This document shows, piece after piece, positions 1 to 6,415 of a stretch of 64,000 nt of DNA; position 1 is the stretch's first letter; each line of letters starts with the position of its first letter. The notes beneath the pieces are model-generated. The model did not search any database. It had not been told where the DNA came from and saw only the letters and a program-made list of their open reading frames with translations. The DNA is taken from contig JAJZRU010000010.1 of the NCBI GenBank assembly GCA_021802555.1, forward strand, positions 34,848-98,847, read 5' to 3'. Both the position numbers and the translations under genes were made by a program. This DNA is from Pseudomonadota bacterium (GTDB lineage: Bacteria > Pseudomonadota > Gammaproteobacteria > Burkholderiales > Thiobacillaceae).

Positions 1-1007
1 AAGCGCGTGGCACCCGTGCGGCAGTGAATGACGCCGCCGTAGGTGACATCCGCAAGGCACTGGAAAGACTCGTCGAGAACAAGGCTGTCCATATCGCTCC
101 CGTTGCCGATGGTCTGCCCCAGACCATTGAACAATGGGCGCGGCGGGGAGGCGAGCTGCGCCCACAGGAAACCTTGATGTTGGCCAGTACGCGGGCCAGC
201 GTCGCACGCCTCAACGACGCCGCGCTGGAGCGTTTGCGTGAGAAAAATTTTCTTGGCCCTTCCGCTACCACCATGGTGCGCGACCGTGAAGGAAACAGCC
301 TTGGACAGCGCGAATTCAGCGAAGGCGGCAGGATCATTTTCAAAAAAACGGACCTTCGTGGCCTGGGTGTCAGCAACGGTGAGCTTGGCACGATCCAGCG
401 CATCGATCACGGGAAGAATGGCCCGATTCTGACGATCCAGGTTGACGGTGGTCGCGTCGTGAAAATCGAACCAGACGCCCCCAAGCCCGAAGATTGGAAG
501 TCCGCAAAAGCCGCGCCTGGACTTGGCTACAGCCACATCGAGCACGGCTACGCCATGACTGTCCACAGCGCCCAAGGCGTCACGGTAGACCGGGCCGTGG
601 CCTATGTCGATGCTGGCCCCTTGATGTCCAAGGAACTCGCATACGTCGAACTCAGTCGTGTCCGAATTTCCACCGACGTTGTTTTCTCATTCGAGACCAT
701 CGCCCGCGAAGAGGCCGCGCACGACATCGATCCGGCCGAGGCCGAACCAGACCTCGACCGCGTGAAAAAGATCATTGCACGCATGGAACGGTCTGCTGAA
801 AAAACGAGCAGCCTTGATTTTGAGGTTGTAAACGAACCTCTCGAAAAATCCGTTACTGCACTTGAGGCCGAGGCCGCCGCGCCCACCGCGCCGCAGCCGC
901 AACCCGAACCCGCGCCGGCCACGCCCGCGCCAGAACCCCAGCAACAGCAACCCGCACTTCAGCAGGAGATCGAAAATGTCCTCGACGAACTCGAACTTGA
1001 GCCGTAA
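1..1007 (+). CDS. TraI/TrwC-like conjugative relaxase-helicase, C-terminal part (truncated by window edge)
   Basis: The reading frame is open to the left edge, so the N-terminal relaxase and first helicase domains are not visible. What remains is the second RecD/UvrD-like helicase lobe. The motif YAMTVHSAQGVTVDRA (about residues 178-193 of the visible part) matches helicase motif V. It is followed by LAYVELSRVR, the motif VI region with its arginine. A Pro/Gln/Glu-rich tail of about 50 residues ends the protein. In the family these proteins nick oriT and unwind the transferred strand during conjugation. A GTG at position 24 could be taken as a start, but the open upstream frame argues that the gene continues left. 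Confidence 0.8.
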   Translation, partial: ARGTRAAVNDAAVGDIRKALERLVENKAVHIAPVADGLPQTIEQWARRGGELRPQETLMLASTRASVARLNDAALERLREKNFLGPSATTMVRDREGNSLGQREFSEGGRIIFKKTDLRGLGVSNGELGTIQRIDHGKNGPILTIQVDGGRVVKIEPDAPKPEDWKSAKAAPGLGYSHIEHGYAMTVHSAQGVTVDRAVAYVDAGPLMSKELAYVELSRVRISTDVVFSFETIAREEAAHDIDPAEAEPDLDRVKKIIARMERSAEKTSSLDFEVVNEPLEKSVTALEAEAAAPTAPQPQPEPAPATPAPEPQQQQPALQQEIENVLDELELEP

Positions 1008-1212
1008 ACCATTCGAATTTCCCGACTTGGACGGGATGGCCGACGCCCTGTCCATAAAAATCGTGTGGTGGCTCGCTGGTCGGCGCCGCCAGCGCCACGG
1101 GCTGCCGTTGCCGGCCAATTGGTACGAGGTGCCGCGTGTGACGCCTGGGCTCTTGCGGTGGTGCCGCCAGCAGTCTGCGCGGTTGGTCATCCGGCGTTGT
1201 GTATTTTTTTGA
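976..1212 (+). CDS. Small protein of unknown function (78 aa)
   Basis: An ATG at 976 lies inside the end of the relaxase/helicase gene (32-nt overlap, different frame), with AGGAG about 8 nt upstream, so it is probably translationally coupled. The product is basic and tryptophan-rich, with a WWLAGRRRQRHG stretch near the middle. No signal peptide or recognisable domain is seen. Its position directly behind the relaxase gene suggests an accessory role in the element, but this is only context. Confidence 0.5.
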   Translation: MSSTNSNLSRKPFEFPDLDGMADALSIKIVWWLAGRRRQRHGLPLPANWYEVPRVTPGLLRWCRQQSARLVIRRCVFF

Positions 1213-1227
1213 TTTGAGGGGGTGACC

Positions 1228-1455
1228 ATGAATCCAGTTCGCCGAGCTTTGAAATCCCGCCACGAATTTCTTGTCGGCGCGGCCGAGGATGCCGCCGATG
1301 AAGATTGGCAAGATCGGGTGGGTGCCGCCGGTAAGCGCCTGGCCCAGGCGGGCGGCGAGGGCGAGGCGGAAGTCCGGGCTTTCTTTATTTTTTTCTTGCT
1401 CCTGGCCGCCGTTGCCGTCTTCGCCTTTTTTATTTTAGGTGTCAGTAATTCGTGA
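1228..1455 (+). CDS. Small single-pass membrane protein (75 aa)
   Basis: A GAGGGGG ribosome-binding site ends 7 nt before the ATG at 1228; a GTG six bases earlier is the alternative start. The N-terminal 50 residues are charged and Ala/Gly-rich. The last 25 form one strongly hydrophobic segment (AFFIFFLLLAAVAVFAFFIL), so the protein is probably tail-anchored. It sits in a run of closely spaced small genes behind the relaxase. No family is recognised. Confidence 0.55.
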   Translation: MNPVRRALKSRHEFLVGAAEDAADEDWQDRVGAAGKRLAQAGGEGEAEVRAFFIFFLLLAAVAVFAFFILGVSNS

Positions 1456-1467
1456 GGGAGGGCGATC

Positions 1468-1716
1468 ATGCAAAAAATGGTTTATAGACGCTGCCCAAAA
1501 AACGAGCAATGGGAAGATCAAATTTTTTTGCGCGCGCGTAATGCTCGCAAAAAAAAGCTTGGCGACCCCGCTGACGAAGCGCAAGACCGCGCGGCGCGGG
1601 CCGACGAGCGCAGCGATATGCGGCTGCTTTTTTGGGTTGGGGGGTGCTATCTCGCGCTGCGGCTTGGCGAGGCCGGCATGACTTGGTTTGGCAAAATTTT
1701 TCTTGGGTGGAGCTAA
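1468..1716 (+). CDS. Small protein of unknown function with a possible membrane segment (82 aa)
   Basis: GAGGGAGG precedes the ATG at 1468 by a normal distance. The first 50 residues are highly charged (RNARKKKLGDPADEAQDRAA). They are followed by a weakly hydrophobic stretch, LLFWVGGCYLALRLG, that could be a membrane helix. The stop codon TAA shares its last base with the ATG of the next gene, so the two are coupled. No recognisable domain. Confidence 0.5.
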   Translation: MQKMVYRRCPKNEQWEDQIFLRARNARKKKLGDPADEAQDRAARADERSDMRLLFWVGGCYLALRLGEAGMTWFGKIFLGWS

Positions 1717-2006
1717 TGGAATTCGAAAAGTCTTTGCTTCCATTGCGGGAATTCGCCGGTTTGTATTACTCGTGTTTGGCTAATTTTTCGGCAGTGGGAA
1801 TACCCACCGATGACACCGCCGATCCGATTTGCGACGACGCTGATTTGATTGTTTGCGTTCAACTATTGCGGCGCGGCGTGCCGGCCGATGAGCTGGCCGG
1901 AGCCGTGTGCCATTCCCCAAATTGGCGAGTGCGGTGGGGCGGCCATGCCTACGCGAGGCGGACGGTCAAGCAGGCGCGGGGAATTTTGGAGACGATGAAA
2001 AAATGA
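1716..2006 (+). CDS. Small protein of unknown function (96 aa)
   Basis: The start ATG at 1716 overlaps the preceding stop, and GGTGGAG lies just upstream. The acidic N-terminal half is rich in Asp (DDTADPICDDAD). The C-terminal half is basic and tryptophan-containing (NWRVRWGGHAYARRTVKQAR), which could bind nucleic acid, but nothing diagnostic is present. It belongs to the same run of coupled small genes. Confidence 0.5.
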   Translation: MEFEKSLLPLREFAGLYYSCLANFSAVGIPTDDTADPICDDADLIVCVQLLRRGVPADELAGAVCHSPNWRVRWGGHAYARRTVKQARGILETMKK

Positions 2007-2212
2007 GCACTGCTGAAAAAACAGGCACCCCAAAAGAGATCGGAACGATGGGAAAGCACGAAGCTTCGACTCGGTTCCCGCCTTCCGTGGTACGTGAATC
2101 GTTGCAAACAAACAACGCGAAAAGTAAAACTGTTTCGCATGATAATATCTTGCAAAACCCTTGCGAAACCCGCGCCAATACTGGCATTGCGCCCGGTCGG
2201 CAATCGCGTTAA
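2003..2212 (+). CDS. Possible small protein (69 aa)
   Basis: The ATG at 2003 overlaps the previous stop (ATGA), which suggests coupling, but the only Shine-Dalgarno-like GGAG is rather far upstream. The polar, low-complexity product has no recognisable feature. It may be a real last member of the run or a chance frame. Confidence 0.3.
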   Translation: MSTAEKTGTPKEIGTMGKHEASTRFPPSVVRESLQTNNAKSKTVSHDNILQNPCETRANTGIAPGRQSR

Positions 2213-2261
2213 TGTCCCTTCACCCGCACCCTGCGGGCCTCAAAACTTGAAAGGACACGCG

Positions 2262-2483
2262 ATGAACAACCCGACCCCCACCATCCCCATCCCCACCCGC
2301 ATCCCCTTGCCGAGCCCCGCCGCCCTGGCGGCCGTGCCGGACATCCTGCCGCCGGAGGTGGAGCGGCTGCTTGATTGTCTAGAGCGAGTTGCCGAAGCGT
2401 GGCAACCTGCCACGCCCGGCGATGCCGAGTTGCTGGACAGGCTGGATGCTGCCAGGGCGTCCGCTTTTGGCGTTACGCGGTAA
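2262..2483 (+). CDS. Small proline-rich protein of unknown function (73 aa)
   Basis: AAAGGA is well placed before the ATG at 2262; an in-frame ATG at 2094 lacks such a site. The first 30 residues are almost entirely Pro, Thr and Ile (PTPTIPIPTRIPLPSPA), and the remainder is an acidic helix-forming segment. The stop codon lies inside the first of three GTTAC-N3-GTAAC palindromes. Function unknown. Confidence 0.5.
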   Translation: MNNPTPTIPIPTRIPLPSPAALAAVPDILPPEVERLLDCLERVAEAWQPATPGDAELLDRLDAARASAFGVTR

Positions 2484-2527
2484 CATTCGGAGAGTTACGC
2501 TGTAACGTAAAATAGTTATAGTGTAAC
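2472..2527. promoter_or_regulatory. Three phased 13-bp palindromes (downstream cluster)
   Basis: Sites of the form GTTAC-N3-GTAAC occur at 2472-2484, 2494-2506 and 2515-2527 (the last reads GTTAT in its left half). Centre-to-centre distances are 22 and 21 bp, two helical turns, so bound dimers would lie on one DNA face. The cluster sits between two converging genes, an unusual place for an ordinary operator, and matches a second cluster on the other side of the RHH-like gene. Confidence 0.75.
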
Positions 2528-2528
2528 T

Positions 2529-2753
2529 TTATTCAGCCTCGTATTCGGCGCCCATTTTTTCGGCCCAAGCCAGGATTGCTTTCTCGACAATCTCCCTTTT
2601 TTTAATTCCGTCCGCCTGGTCGCAAAGCCGCGCCAGGGCTGCGGCGGCGCTCGATGACAGCATCACTTGGAGCCTGGTCAGCAGCAGGCCGTCGGGGTCG
2701 TGGAGCGCCCGCTTCCTGTATTCTTTTTGCCGCTCCGCATTGCTCTTTCTCAT
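2529..2753 (-). CDS. Small ribbon-helix-helix-like DNA-binding protein (74 aa)
   Basis: After a basic N-terminus (KSNAERQKEYRKRAL), the strand-like segment LLTRLQVML is followed by two helices (AAAALARLCDQ and IKKREIVEKAILAWAEKM). This order and length fit an RHH (MetJ/Arc/CopG-type) fold; the assignment is by pattern only. The gene is flanked on both sides by copies of the same 13-bp palindrome (sites at 2472-2527 and 2775-2809), the expected target of such a dimer. Autorepression is likely, and a partition- or centromere-like role is possible. The N-terminal K-S-x-A-E-R-x3-Y-R-x-R motif recurs in the gene at 3723. Confidence 0.6.
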   Translation of the reverse strand: MRKSNAERQKEYRKRALHDPDGLLLTRLQVMLSSSAAAALARLCDQADGIKKREIVEKAILAWAEKMGAEYEAE

Positions 2754-2774
2754 GCTTTTTCCCTTCCAGAAATA

Positions 2775-2809
2775 GTTACATTGTAACTATTCTAATGTTA
2801 CGCTGTAAT
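2775..2809 (-). promoter_or_regulatory. Two phased 13-bp palindromes upstream of the RHH-like gene
   Basis: GTTAC-N3-GTAAC at 2775-2787 is perfect and extends to a 15-bp palindrome AGTTAC-N3-GTAACT. A second copy at 2797-2809 has one end base changed. The centres are 22 bp apart, as in the downstream cluster. They lie within 60 bp upstream of the leftward RHH-like gene, where its promoter must be, so they are probably its operator. Confidence 0.7.
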
Positions 2810-2883
2810 AAGTCAAGGGGGGGCTGGCGCCGAAGGTTTTTTGCTTGCGCGTGGGTCGCGCCGAAGCTGACATTCCGCCTACA

Positions 2884-3061
2884 CTGCACCCACGGTATCG
2901 CCAGGTCGCTGCGAGCCGCGCAGGGCGGCAAGCAACCCCTCGCGCCAGCCCTGACGGGCCGGGGGCTCTGCTACGCGCCGCCCCCTCTGTCACTCCGGCT
3001 TGCAACCGCCCTAGTCGCGCGCGGCTCTCCGCTCAAGGGATGGGCGATACCGAGGGTGCAG
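2884..3061 (+). ncRNA. Large imperfect inverted repeat, candidate structured RNA (or origin-type DNA element)
   Basis: The outer arms 2884-2902 and 3043-3061 match as inverted copies at 18 of 19 positions. Further in, 2913-2921 pairs with 3019-3027, 2922-2928 with 3006-3012 and 2929-2933 with 2998-3002, all perfectly and in nested order. The whole 178 bp can therefore fold into one long, interrupted hairpin. An intrinsic terminator follows at 3070-3092, as expected for a small RNA on this strand. No convincing protein is encoded and no clear promoter was found. The alternative is a DNA-level element such as an oriT or a single-strand origin. Confidence 0.45.
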
Positions 3062-3069
3062 ATTCAACA

Positions 3070-3092
3070 GGCGGAAGACAACCGCCTTTTTT
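3070..3092 (+). terminator. Intrinsic terminator after the structured element
   Basis: GGCGG (3070-3074) and CCGCC (3082-3086) form a stem with a 7-nt loop and are followed directly by six T residues. It would end a rightward transcript coming from the 2884-3061 structure. Confidence 0.6.
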
Positions 3093-3123
3093 CGTCGTTC
3101 TGTTTTTTCTCCCCCCCCCTCCG

Positions 3124-3138
3124 CCCCCCTTCGGGGGG
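3124..3138. other. Very stable C/G hairpin with a UUCG-type loop
   Basis: CCCCCC-TTC-GGGGGG forms a short hairpin closed as a C(UUCG)G tetraloop. It lacks a T-run on either side, so it is not a standard terminator. A long run of C residues lies just upstream (3110-3122). Function unknown. Confidence 0.4.
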
Positions 3139-3212
3139 AACGGGCTCTCCAAGGGTGCAGGTTTTTAAACGGCGCATTCCGTGCCGAACCACTCCCCCAG
3201 GAGCAAAACGCC

Positions 3213-3650
3213 ATGACCTATTCCCACCCCTCCGCGATGTCCGACATGATCGAGATTTTCGGCTCCCCGATCCATACTTACAGCCGTGCCCAAGCCCTGG
3301 CCGATGGGGTCTTGGTGGACGTGTCAGAAGCCGCCGCCGAGCGCGGCTTCAAGGTGCCCGTAGCCATGACCAGGACGGTCTGGGAGGACTGCGTAGCTTG
3401 GGCCGAAGCCGACAGCGACCGCCAGACTTACCAAGACCAGGAAGGCCGCCTGCACGACGTTCTATGGCTGGCCTGGACGTATGCCCGCATCGCCCGGCGC
3501 CGCGATACCGACACCATCACCTACGAGCTGCGGCGCGTGCCCAGGGGGGGCCGTGCCACCCGTCCCCGGCGGGTGGTGCTGACTCTCAAGATCCACGGCG
3601 GCGACCACGGCGAGCCGGTCTGCACGATCATGATGCCCGGCGAGGGCTGA
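3213..3650 (+). CDS. DUF6573 family protein (145 aa)
   Basis: The sequence resembles small proteins widespread on plasmids and integrative elements: EIFG near the start, RAQALADGVLVDVSE, WEDCVAWAEADS and a C-terminal VPRGGRATRPRRV / GDHGEP segment. I recognise this as DUF6573; no biochemical role is known to me. AGGAG lies 9-14 nt before the chosen ATG at 3213, and ATGs at 3237 and 3246 are possible alternatives. A broken copy of the 3' end of this gene lies about 450 bp downstream (4025-4075). Confidence 0.75.
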   Translation: MTYSHPSAMSDMIEIFGSPIHTYSRAQALADGVLVDVSEAAAERGFKVPVAMTRTVWEDCVAWAEADSDRQTYQDQEGRLHDVLWLAWTYARIARRRDTDTITYELRRVPRGGRATRPRRVVLTLKIHGGDHGEPVCTIMMPGEG

Positions 3651-3678
3651 AAATTTTTTTCAATACCCCTAAATATTA

Positions 3679-3706
3679 TTGTCACTGTGACGTTAATAAG
3701 ATATCA
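3679..3706 (+). promoter_or_regulatory. Candidate promoter with overlapping palindromic operator
   Basis: TTGTCA (3679-3684) and ATATCA (3701-3706), spaced 16 nt, could be -35 and -10 boxes for the gene starting at 3723. The perfect palindrome GTCAC-T-GTGAC (3681-3691) overlaps the -35 box, as an operator would. Confidence 0.4.
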
Positions 3707-3722
3707 CCTTCAGGAGTCCGCC

Positions 3723-4034
3723 ATGAACATGAACATGAACATGAAAAACGACACCGCCACAAAACCAGGCCGCCCCAAAACCGCCAACCCGAAATCAGGG
3801 GCGGAACGCACCAGGTCATATCGGGCGCGAGTTGTTTTCACTAATCCTGAATTGGGCGCAATTAAGTTCATATGGGGGTATGGATCGAACCTCGACACGC
3901 GCGAGGCGTGGGATGAAACGGCTTGGATGCTCGAAGGCATACGGATTTGGACAATGAGCGAAGCGAAAATCGAAGAACTGCGATTTTTGATAGGACTGGC
4001 CGACGTGCGCGCAGAAATGTCGGAGGGGTGTTGA
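3723..4034 (+). CDS. Small protein with N-terminal repeat of Met-Asn (103 aa), possible DNA-binding
   Basis: The start region is a tandem ATGAAC repeat that yields MNMNMNMK, so several ATGs could initiate; CAGGAG at 3711 favours the first. A basic segment (KPGRPKTANPKSGAERTRSYRAR) shares the K-S-x-A-E-R-x3-Y-R-x-R motif with the RHH-like protein at 2529-2753. The rest is unlike any family I recognise, with many Trp and Ile residues and an acidic end. An operator-like palindrome precedes it, so autoregulation is plausible. Confidence 0.5.
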   Translation: MNMNMNMKNDTATKPGRPKTANPKSGAERTRSYRARVVFTNPELGAIKFIWGYGSNLDTREAWDETAWMLEGIRIWTMSEAKIEELRFLIGLADVRAEMSEGC

Positions 4035-4075
4035 CCCTCAAAATCAAAATCCATTCCGGCGACCACGGCGAGCCA
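4025..4075 (+). pseudogene. Broken duplicate of the DUF6573 3' end
   Basis: Read in the frame beginning GTG TTG ACC, the DNA encodes LTLKIKIHSGDHGEP. This parallels LTLKIHGGDHGEP at the end of the intact DUF6573 gene (3573-3617). It directly follows the stop region of the 3723 gene and has no start of its own. It marks an old duplication or recombination junction inside the element. Confidence 0.6.
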
Positions 4076-4168
4076 CATCACTACTTGCTCGCTTGCTCGA
4101 TGGCGGTGACGCTGCAGAAGGCAAATAGACGACCCACTCGATCTGATGATAGAGTTTGCTAAGGAAGC

Positions 4169-4555
4169 GTGGGAGAAAACGTGACTGAGAAGCTAGAGCC
4201 CTTGACCATCAAGGAAGTCGATGATTTCCTAGCTGGGTTAGATAAGAAACGTTGTCCTTGGTGCGATGGCAACCAATGGGGCGTTCATATTGACAAAACG
4301 AATGACTCTCCAAATCTGCGCGGGCTCCCTCAAATGCAAATCAGTCTTGGAGATGATGGATTGCTAAAGGCCCAGCTACATGTAGGGGCAAACGCACTTC
4401 CGATAATCGTCGCGCAGTGCAATGATTGTGGGTATATGTATACTTTCAATTACCTGTCTATCATGGCTAAGATTCGTCGGCTGGAATCTGCGCTAAAGGG
4501 TGACGATGTCAACTCAGGTGGTGAGCAGGGTGACCAAACCGAAAGTCCCGCATGA
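4169..4555 (+). CDS. Zinc-ribbon protein of unknown function (128 aa)
   Basis: Two Cys pairs, CPWC near residue 32 and CNDC near residue 90, are spaced like the knuckles of a zinc ribbon; an ISLGDDGLLKAQLHVG-like strand region lies between them. The start is uncertain. A GTG at 4169 with AAGGA upstream is used, and a GTG at 4181 is also possible. The stop overlaps the ATG of the next gene (ATGA), so the two genes form one unit. Their base composition is visibly more AT-rich than the surroundings. Function unknown; probably cargo of the element. Confidence 0.6.
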   Translation: MGENVTEKLEPLTIKEVDDFLAGLDKKRCPWCDGNQWGVHIDKTNDSPNLRGLPQMQISLGDDGLLKAQLHVGANALPIIVAQCNDCGYMYTFNYLSIMAKIRRLESALKGDDVNSGGEQGDQTESPA

Positions 4556-5055
4556 CTGCATCAGTTCATTCCATAGATCCTAATGCTGATATAAATCGTT
4601 TCCTGTCAGATTCAGCCGACGATGTTACGGTTGCAAGAGCTACGACACCCATCATGAACGCACCAACGCGTGAGGAATTTGAGGCCAGGATAGAGGCCGT
4701 TGAAGCCAGGATGGACACCCGCGTCGTTCAGATGACCGGGGAGCTTCATGGATTCGTGACAGAACAGCGCGCTCGCGATATTGAGCGCGATAAGCGTTTT
4801 GAAGAACGCGATAAGAGGATTGAACTTCTAGTAACGAATGCAGAACAGTCCGCCGACGTAGCTCGTTCGCTAAAATCAAGCATGTGGGCAGCATCGGCCG
4901 CCATTATTCTTGCCGTGATCGGTACGGTTGTGGCTTCATACTTCGCAAACCAACAATCCAATTTGGCTATTGTTCAGTCGGTCATCGCTGCATTTCAGCA
5001 AGGTGCGCAGTCTCCCAGTTCCGCCACTAACAAACGTGGCGCACTCAAACCATAG
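4552..5055 (+). CDS. Coiled-coil protein with C-terminal membrane segment (167 aa)
   Basis: Residues about 40-100 are heptad-like and highly charged (REEFEARIEAVEARMDTRVV, then RDIERDKRFEERDKRIELL). A single membrane helix, ASAAIILAVIGTVVASYFA, and a short polar tail follow. The layout resembles small coiled-coil membrane proteins found in phages and elements. The gene is coupled to the zinc-ribbon gene upstream by a 4-nt overlap, and its end overlaps the convergent integrase gene by 11 bp. Confidence 0.6.
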   Translation: MTASVHSIDPNADINRFLSDSADDVTVARATTPIMNAPTREEFEARIEAVEARMDTRVVQMTGELHGFVTEQRARDIERDKRFEERDKRIELLVTNAEQSADVARSLKSSMWAASAAIILAVIGTVVASYFANQQSNLAIVQSVIAAFQQGAQSPSSATNKRGALKP

Positions 5056-6085
5056 TGCGTTTCTTGATGGGTTTTTTGGTGACTGCTTTAGCATCTTCCG
5101 CCTGCGCAAGTTCCTTGGCGATTTCCTTGACGGACGGGTGGTAGTACCGGTTGGTCATTTTTGGGTCACTGTGTCCAATTATTTTTGACAGCTTCTTTCC
5201 GTCTAGCACTTTACCAAGCCTACTCGTTGCCTCATGCCTGCTGTCGTGCAGCCGAATATCAGTAAGGCCGGCACGGTTTCTTGCTCGTATAAATGCCTGG
5301 GTGATGGAGTTCGCTTTCACCTTGAAAACGCGTTGGTCTTCGTCATCGGCGGGAGGGCGGGATAAAGATTTGAGCAATCGGACAGCGGCCGGAGATAAAG
5401 GCACTTCGCGGGGGCTTCCGTTTTTTGTTTTTTCAAGAAGAATCACTCGATCTTGAAGGTCTATTAGATTCCAGGTCAATGACGCGATCTCCCCCCGTCG
5501 CATTCCGCTCTCTATTGCCAGGCGCAGGAAAGCGGCAAGAACCGACGAGCCCGTGTTCTTGCAGATTTCCGCAATTTCTTTGTCGCTAATCCTACGGGCT
5601 CGCGCATCATTCACCCTCGGCAGTTCCGCATCCGCTACCGGGTTCACCAAGCCTTTCATTTTCCAGTTTCGCCGGGCCACGGTGAACAAGTTGCGCAGCA
5701 CATTCAAGCGTCGGCGAATAGTTCCTGGTTTGAGCCCTTCTTGTTCCCACTTTTTAATGATCGATTCAACGTCCCCAGACTCGATCTTTGACAAGGGAAG
5801 CTTTGCGAGCGAAGTCTCGCTGAGGATGCCTATAACCGACTTTTCTTGCAGGGCGCCACGCTTCGATTCTGTACGCTCTTCCTTATAACGTTCCAGTGCA
5901 GCAGCGAGGGTGGTGGCCTTGGCCTCTTGCATGTCATCCCACCGGCCACGCTCGACACGGCTTTCCTCGCGCCGAGCCCATGCCTCGGCATCACTCTTGA
6001 GGCGGAACGTCTTCGAGGTCGAGACGCCATCGCGCCGGATGCGGGCTCGAATTCTGCCGTTCGGTTGTGTTATAAAAGTGGCCAT
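5045..6085 (-). CDS. Tyrosine-type site-specific integrase
   Basis: The C-terminal domain carries the tyrosine recombinase residues: Arg in SGMRRGEIASL, Lys in EKTKNGSPREVPL, the His-x-x-Arg box in LHDSRHEATS, then a His in IIGHSDPKM and the nucleophilic Tyr in TNRYYHP. The N-terminal part has a basic DNA arm-binding segment (TQPNGRIRARIRRDGVSTSK) and a SAM-like core-binding domain. The start is set at the ATG at 6085 (MATFITQ, 346 aa), because a longer frame would run into the attachment site. It reads away from the adjacent tRNA-Val fragment. It would excise and insert the element at that tRNA. Confidence 0.92.
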   Translation of the reverse strand: MATFITQPNGRIRARIRRDGVSTSKTFRLKSDAEAWARREESRVERGRWDDMQEAKATTLAAALERYKEERTESKRGALQEKSVIGILSETSLAKLPLSKIESGDVESIIKKWEQEGLKPGTIRRRLNVLRNLFTVARRNWKMKGLVNPVADAELPRVNDARARRISDKEIAEICKNTGSSVLAAFLRLAIESGMRRGEIASLTWNLIDLQDRVILLEKTKNGSPREVPLSPAAVRLLKSLSRPPADDEDQRVFKVKANSITQAFIRARNRAGLTDIRLHDSRHEATSRLGKVLDGKKLSKIIGHSDPKMTNRYYHPSVKEIAKELAQAEDAKAVTKKPIKKRTMV

Positions 6086-6202
6086 GGGTGGTGTAGGTGG
6101 TGTAGGTTGATGGTGGGTAAAACGGTGTCCCCATTTTGTCCCCGAATTTTGAAATAATCCGGAAACCCGCACCAATCCTAGCACATGGTGGGTTGATTTT
6201 CT

Positions 6203-6249
6203 CCCTTACAAGGCGAATGTCGGCGGTTCGAACCCGTCAGCACCCACCA
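6203..6249 (+). other. Element attachment site: 3' half of tRNA-Val (anticodon TAC)
   Basis: From the anticodon loop (CTTACAA) to the encoded CCA, the sequence matches a tRNA-Val(TAC) 3' half. The T arm is GGCGG-TTCGAAC-CCGTC, the acceptor 3' strand is AGCACCC, then A-CCA. Upstream bases do not form a D arm. The 5' side of the anticodon stem (TCTCC) mispairs with the 3' side (GGCGA), so the crossover lies in or next to the anticodon stem and everything to the left is element DNA. The complete tRNA should be rebuilt at the other end of the element, outside the window. Confidence 0.85.
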
Positions 6250-6415
6250 AACCTTATACCCTGCTGTCGCGCGCCTGCTTTGTCGCAATGCGCTGCACGC
6301 CGCGCCCCATCCTGCGCGGCTGAATGCGCCATTTCGAGACGGCGTGAGGCGCATGGTATTTCACCCGGCCACGCTTTGGGCGACAATGCGCCCTTTGACA
6401 TCGAGGGAAAGTGGC

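Larger units (their letters stand above)
1..6249. mobile_element. Right-hand part of an integrated conjugative/mobilizable element
   Basis: The stretch begins inside a TraI-like relaxase/helicase gene and ends with a tyrosine integrase that abuts a 3' fragment of tRNA-Val. That is the classical layout of an element integrated into a tRNA gene. Between them are very small genes of unknown function, a DUF6573 gene, an RHH-like regulator and AT-richer cargo near the integrase, none of which look like core genes. Immediately to the right, conserved chromosomal genes start with ppiD. The left end and the rebuilt tRNA-Val lie outside the window, so total size and self-transmissibility cannot be judged. 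Confidence 0.85.

Noticed and set aside
3723..3746. Phase-variable on/off switch by the ATGAAC repeat
   Set aside because: The unit is six bases, so changes in copy number do not shift the reading frame.
2654..3844. A 396-codon rightward open frame spanning the intergenic region and the DUF6573 gene
   Set aside because: It crosses operators, the hairpin element and a terminator, is very rich in Arg/Pro/Gly, and is out of frame with the recognisable DUF6573 gene.
6181..6249. A complete functional tRNA-Val gene
   Set aside because: The D arm and acceptor 5' strand are absent and the anticodon stem does not pair; only the 3' half is present.
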